Assembly: GCF_002865645.1 (NCBI RefSeq)
Contig: NW_020194515.1
Coordinates: forward strand, 372,001-436,000
DNA: 64,000 bases
Source: Hyaloscypha bicolor E
Lineage: Eukaryota > Ascomycota > Leotiomycetes > Helotiales > Hyaloscyphaceae
Reading direction: 5' to 3'
Position numbers and translations under genes: made by a program
Shown: positions 60,645 through 64,000 of the stretch, in pieces
Layout: every line of letters starts with the position of its first letter
Numbering within the stretch: position 1 is the stretch's first letter
Notes under the pieces: generated by a model
The model's database searches: none
What the model saw: the letters and a program-made list of their open reading frames with translations, nothing else
What the model was told of the DNA's origin: nothing

Positions 60645-63221
60645 TCATACATTGGCCAAATCATCTACCAGCTGAGTAGCGAGCTGCCAGAACAATTGCT
60701 CTCCTATTCTCACATGTGCTCCTTCCGGCCGGGGGCCACCAGTATCAAGGAATACTTTCCGCACCAAATTCCTCGCCGCATCCCACTCCTGGTTCTGCGC
60801 CAATGCAAACAACAACATCCGCATGGCCAAAAATCCAACTTTCTGATTTGCACGGTGCACATCCCCAAGAATTCTGAGAGCATGTGCTGTCTCTCCTTCC
60901 TGAGCATAACCTTCAACGACCCGATCCCAGAATTTGTGGTCTGTGCTACCCTCTACCATATTCACACGCTCAATGATGCCTCGAACAGCATCGAGGTTTA
61001 CAGGGCTTTGTTTAAAGTAATGCCCAACCATCATGGTATATATCTGTGAAGATGGTTCCAATCCCCGCTGAGTCATTCGTGCCATCACGGCATTGACGGC
61101 CGACATATCGCCATGCGAGCTTTGGAGAAGTTCGTATATAATTTTACCATAGGTGTGTAAATTCGGCTCTACCCCAGCCTCTTCCATTTCAGAGAAGACA
61201 GAGTCAATTATTGCTTTCTGCTCTTCAGCAGTATTATGCTTTGAGTATCTGAAAGTTTCGTCCAATATGGTTGTGAAGGTCGCAACATCAGCTTGAATAC
61301 CCGCTTTTTGCATCTGTTGCAGAAGTGCCGTTGCTTGTTTGACGTGACCATTGCGAATGAGGGGCCTTAACAAAGTGTTGTAAGTTATTAGATTAGGAGC
61401 TATGCCAAACTTGCCACCCCAGGCTAGAACACGATGTGCAGCGTCGGGACTATGCTTGTTGAACAGACCAGCTACCGCAGCATTGATAGTCTCGATTGTG
61501 GGTTTCACGGCGCCGTCGACCTCGGGCAACAATTGCAGTTGCTCTAATTCCATCTTTGGGTGTTGCTTTCTCGCTGTCCTAAGCCAAATACGGCCCATCT
61601 CGTCAAGAGCCCGTATTCCAAGGTTGACTTGGAACCCCTCGATGAGTCCGCTGATACGGGTCGTCCAGCAGACGACATCTGGCTGCGCACCTGAGTCCAG
61701 CATTCTTTTCCACACAACTTCGAGAGTCTTCCAGTCTCGAGAGGCCTTGCAGCCAGAGAGCATATTGTCCCACGTTTGAAGGTTAGGCTGTAGACCTGAC
61801 TTCAACATATGATTCCAGACGTCGATTGCGATATTCGGTTGGCGAAGGGACATGTAGACCAAGATGAACAAGTGGCAGAGTTCCTGCGTCAAGGTCCCAC
61901 GCTTCAGACTATAGGGTTGAGGCAAGTCGGTCTTCTTCACAGGCCACTGCACTACGTCCGACCATAGTTCGTTGACTTCTCGCACGTTTCCTCTCTTCAA
62001 TGAGTACTGAAGCCGTTTGTTGATGAAGCTGACCCTGTACTCGTCGTCCGGACTAGACTGCCCACGGTTTATTGGCCGTTCCGGCTCAGGCAGAGTCTCC
62101 GACATTTGAGATGCCCGCTCCTTTATCACAGCCCAATTGCTTTTGATGGATTCTGCAATAATGGTTGGGCAGTCATCTCTGTCAAAGACTTGATTGAGAG
62201 TGAGACCAGGGGTATCGATTATCTGGCTTAATAAGGAAACGAAAGGTGAAGCATTTTCTAGGTGTGTTTTGGAAACAGTAGAATTATTCGTGAGGATGGT
62301 AAACGTCGCAAGTGCGACAATGGGAATTCTTTGCAGATGACGAAGTTTCAAGGAAGGAGTAAGTATTCCAAAGGCTGCTCGTGGTCCTCGCTTCCGGTAC
62401 ATTTGGTTCGCGTCCCCAGACGAGACGTAAGGCACATAGGACCAATTTAAATCCGAACCCAGAGGCGGAAAGTGGTGGTATGTTCCTGGCCGGCGGCAAA
62501 CAACATTCCAGGCACCGAGCGTATCGGCGATGAGGCGTTCGTTGATATTCGCTGAAGGAGCTTGCTCAACTCGGAGTATAGACTCGAGCAGAGGAAACAT
62601 CATCTCACTCCAATCCTCACCAGATAGTATTAATAATCGTAAATAGACCCTCGAAACCTCCGTAACGCTAGGTAATCTCTCTGATAGTGGATCGCTCTTT
62701 TTCGCATGGATGATTCGTCCCAATAGTTCTTGCGCAGTCTTATTCAGATAAGATGGTGTTGATGTTAGGGCAAGTTTTTCCACGTCAGGGCCAAAATGCT
62801 CGACGAAAAAATTCCATGAATCTCTGAGAGGAGCAGATCCCCAAAGCATCTCATTCAGCGTCTCGGCATTCTTGTAGGATTCCAGAGGGGTCGTCAGCTG
62901 GGAAGGCACCTTTTCGGAGGCAGATGGAGCATGTAAACTCTTCTCGAAAAGCGTCTCAAGATCATCGTTAGGACGATTGTTTTGCTTCTGGCGCGGCACG
63001 CGTATGTTCGCCGCTGGTATGATTGTTGGGTGCGTGCCCTTTCGAGTTCTGTCTTCTTCCCCAAGGTTCAAGAGCTCCTCTGTGGCTTTCTCATCGGTCG
63101 TGGTTCGGGTATGGTTGCTGAGAGAGGTGAATGTTCCTCGAGGCCGCCATTGGACAGGTCTGGGAGGGCGCAATGCGCCCAGTCTTCGACGGCATGCCAA
63201 GCAGATATGAGAGGGATTCAT
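60645..63221 (-). CDS. Mitochondrial pentatricopeptide repeat (PPR) protein
   Basis: One exon, 858 aa from the ATG at 63221 (MNPSHICLACRRRLGALRPP). Upstream open codons to 63368 lack targeting character and lie in the divergent promoter. The N-terminus is Arg-rich and typical of a mitochondrial presequence. The C-terminal half holds several PPR units of about 35 residues, for example QPNLQTWDNMLSGCKASRDW, APNLITYNTLLRPLIRNGHV, QADVATFTTILDETFRYSKH and EPNLHTYGKIIYELLQSS. PPR proteins bind organelle RNA for processing, stability or translation. The general make-up recalls Neurospora Cya-5, needed for COX1 expression, but I cannot confirm orthology. It shares a short divergent promoter with the acid phosphatase gene. 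Confidence 0.85.
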   Translation of the reverse strand: MNPSHICLACRRRLGALRPPRPVQWRPRGTFTSLSNHTRTTTDEKATEELLNLGEEDRTRKGTHPTIIPAANIRVPRQKQNNRPNDDLETLFEKSLHAPSASEKVPSQLTTPLESYKNAETLNEMLWGSAPLRDSWNFFVEHFGPDVEKLALTSTPSYLNKTAQELLGRIIHAKKSDPLSERLPSVTEVSRVYLRLLILSGEDWSEMMFPLLESILRVEQAPSANINERLIADTLGAWNVVCRRPGTYHHFPPLGSDLNWSYVPYVSSGDANQMYRKRGPRAAFGILTPSLKLRHLQRIPIVALATFTILTNNSTVSKTHLENASPFVSLLSQIIDTPGLTLNQVFDRDDCPTIIAESIKSNWAVIKERASQMSETLPEPERPINRGQSSPDDEYRVSFINKRLQYSLKRGNVREVNELWSDVVQWPVKKTDLPQPYSLKRGTLTQELCHLFILVYMSLRQPNIAIDVWNHMLKSGLQPNLQTWDNMLSGCKASRDWKTLEVVWKRMLDSGAQPDVVCWTTRISGLIEGFQVNLGIRALDEMGRIWLRTARKQHPKMELEQLQLLPEVDGAVKPTIETINAAVAGLFNKHSPDAAHRVLAWGGKFGIAPNLITYNTLLRPLIRNGHVKQATALLQQMQKAGIQADVATFTTILDETFRYSKHNTAEEQKAIIDSVFSEMEEAGVEPNLHTYGKIIYELLQSSHGDMSAVNAVMARMTQRGLEPSSQIYTMMVGHYFKQSPVNLDAVRGIIERVNMVEGSTDHKFWDRVVEGYAQEGETAHALRILGDVHRANQKVGFLAMRMLLFALAQNQEWDAARNLVRKVFLDTGGPRPEGAHVRIGEQLFWQLATQLVDDLANV

Positions 63222-63470
63222 CCCACTCGTTGTTCTGTTCTGGTCGAGGACATCGAGTAGGTTAACTGGTGAAGGGTGGTTGCAGTTTTCTGAGAGCTTC
63301 GATTTTGACGAGCTTGGACCCCCCTGTCGTCCATGCAAGATCCCTGTCATCCACCCTGCAGGCGCCACTGACGGGGCTGAAGCCTCCCCAGTGGGAAGAT
63401 CTCAACACTCCCCAGGTCAACTCGACACGAACTCGCATTCAGGTTGTGGACAGTCGCGTTCCAAAGCATA
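63222..63470. promoter_or_regulatory. Divergent promoter between the PPR and acid phosphatase genes
   Basis: The two start codons are 249 bp apart on opposite strands, so both promoters overlap here. No known box stands out. Confidence 0.5.
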
Positions 63471-64000
63471 ATGACAACCCTTCAGCCTCGCCCTCCCTAC
63501 TCGGAGGACGAGTTACACAAGCTCTACCCTCCGGGATTGCAACTCCAGCTCGTCCAGGTCCTTTTGCGGCATGGCGAACGTTCTCCCGTATCCGCCCGTT
63601 TTCAAAATGCCGGTCTTGTTGCCTTCTGGCCATACTGCTCCGTTGCCCGGCAGATGGTCTCTGCCACGAGAGAAGCCAGTGAGAAGAAATGGGCCCCTCT
63701 ACAGTGGCGAAGACGTCTCGAGACCTTTGGCGGTGACGATGGACCCGTTATTGCATCTGGGCCCAAAGGAGAAGTCGATTCCATCTGCAACCTGGGCGAG
63801 TTGACTGATTTGGGAAGAGAAACTACATACAACCTTGGGCGACGACTCCGATATCTCTACGTTGATCAATTGCACTTCATGCCTCCCATCATCAACGACG
63901 CGGATATGATTTATTTGCGAGCTACCCCGATCCCGCGAGCTCTTGAATCACTGCAACAAGCATTCTGGGGCATGTACCCTTCAAGTGCAAGAGCAAGTTC
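63471..64000 (+). CDS. Histidine acid phosphatase family protein, 5' part (runs off the window)
   Basis: An open frame of 176 codons from ATG 63471 (MTTLQPRPPYSEDELHKLYP) continues past the window edge, so the 3' part is missing. The catalytic motif RHGERSP is at residues 35–41; in this clan the histidine is phosphorylated during catalysis. Further family landmarks are GELTDLGRETTYNLGRRLRY and YLRATPIPRALESLQQAFWG, the second arginine segment. The pattern is closest to the ACP6-like (lysophosphatidic acid phosphatase) branch rather than secreted phytases, because there is no signal peptide and no disulfide-type cysteine pattern. The substrate cannot be told from this part. Confidence 0.85.
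   Translation, partial: MTTLQPRPPYSEDELHKLYPPGLQLQLVQVLLRHGERSPVSARFQNAGLVAFWPYCSVARQMVSATREASEKKWAPLQWRRRLETFGGDDGPVIASGPKGEVDSICNLGELTDLGRETTYNLGRRLRYLYVDQLHFMPPIINDADMIYLRATPIPRALESLQQAFWGMYPSSARAS

Overview
The window is chromosomal DNA of a filamentous ascomycete (Pezizomycotina). The evidence is short GT–AG introns (about 45–86 bp, many with a CTAAC/CTGAC-like branch site), single-gene units on both strands, and protein families typical of this group: a Zn(II)2Cys6 regulator, a CPS1/DIP2-type double adenylate-forming protein and a DUF3455 secreted protein. A Leotiomycete (Helotiales-like) origin is my inference from the overall gene style and cannot be proved from the sequence alone. 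I saw no rRNA, tRNA, CRISPR array or intact transposon.

Layout, left to right. 0.2–5.9 kb: a proteasome assembly chaperone (PAC4 type) and the importin Kap104/transportin. 5.9–13.3 kb: a 7.4-kb gene-poor stretch that ends in the leader of a seven-exon Zn2Cys6 regulator (13.3–15.4 kb). 16.4–20.3 kb: a UCH37-type deubiquitinase and an Ssh4/Ear1-type SPRY adaptor of the Rsp5 ubiquitin ligase. 21.1–32.4 kb, minus strand: an unrecognised protein with an internal duplication, a class II (low-affinity) cAMP phosphodiesterase, and a large CPS1 homologue. 34.2–36.1 kb: an unrecognised basic, probably nuclear protein. 36.5–41.0 kb: a divergent pair, a Usa1/HERP-like ERAD scaffold (minus) and mitochondrial phosphatidylserine decarboxylase Psd1 (plus). 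41.7–45.4 kb, minus: the CORVET subunit Vps3. 45.7–49.0 kb: a decayed gene carrying several stops and frameshifts, next to an AT-rich stretch. 49.0–54.2 kb: an unrecognised fungal protein (minus) and the Golgi protein Coy1/CASP (plus). 56.2–57.1 kb: a secreted DUF3455 protein, followed by a 55-base poly-G run. 59.2–64.0 kb: the kinetochore subunit Mtw1/Mis12, a mitochondrial PPR protein (minus), and the start of a histidine acid phosphatase that runs off the window.

How the genes work together: most are housekeeping genes with no shared pathway, though several fall into ubiquitin/proteasome and membrane-trafficking work (PAC4, UCH37, Ssh4, Usa1-like, Vps3, Coy1). There is no biosynthetic cluster: CPS1 stands alone and lacks tailoring neighbours. 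Most exon structures below were rebuilt by hand, choosing splice sites that keep the reading frame and restore conserved family sequence. I did not find a clearly new multi-gene system. The most unusual items are the broken gene at 45.7–47.4 kb, the three unrecognised proteins, the long regulator upstream region with inverted repeats, the poly-G tract, and very small exons, including one of 14 nt.
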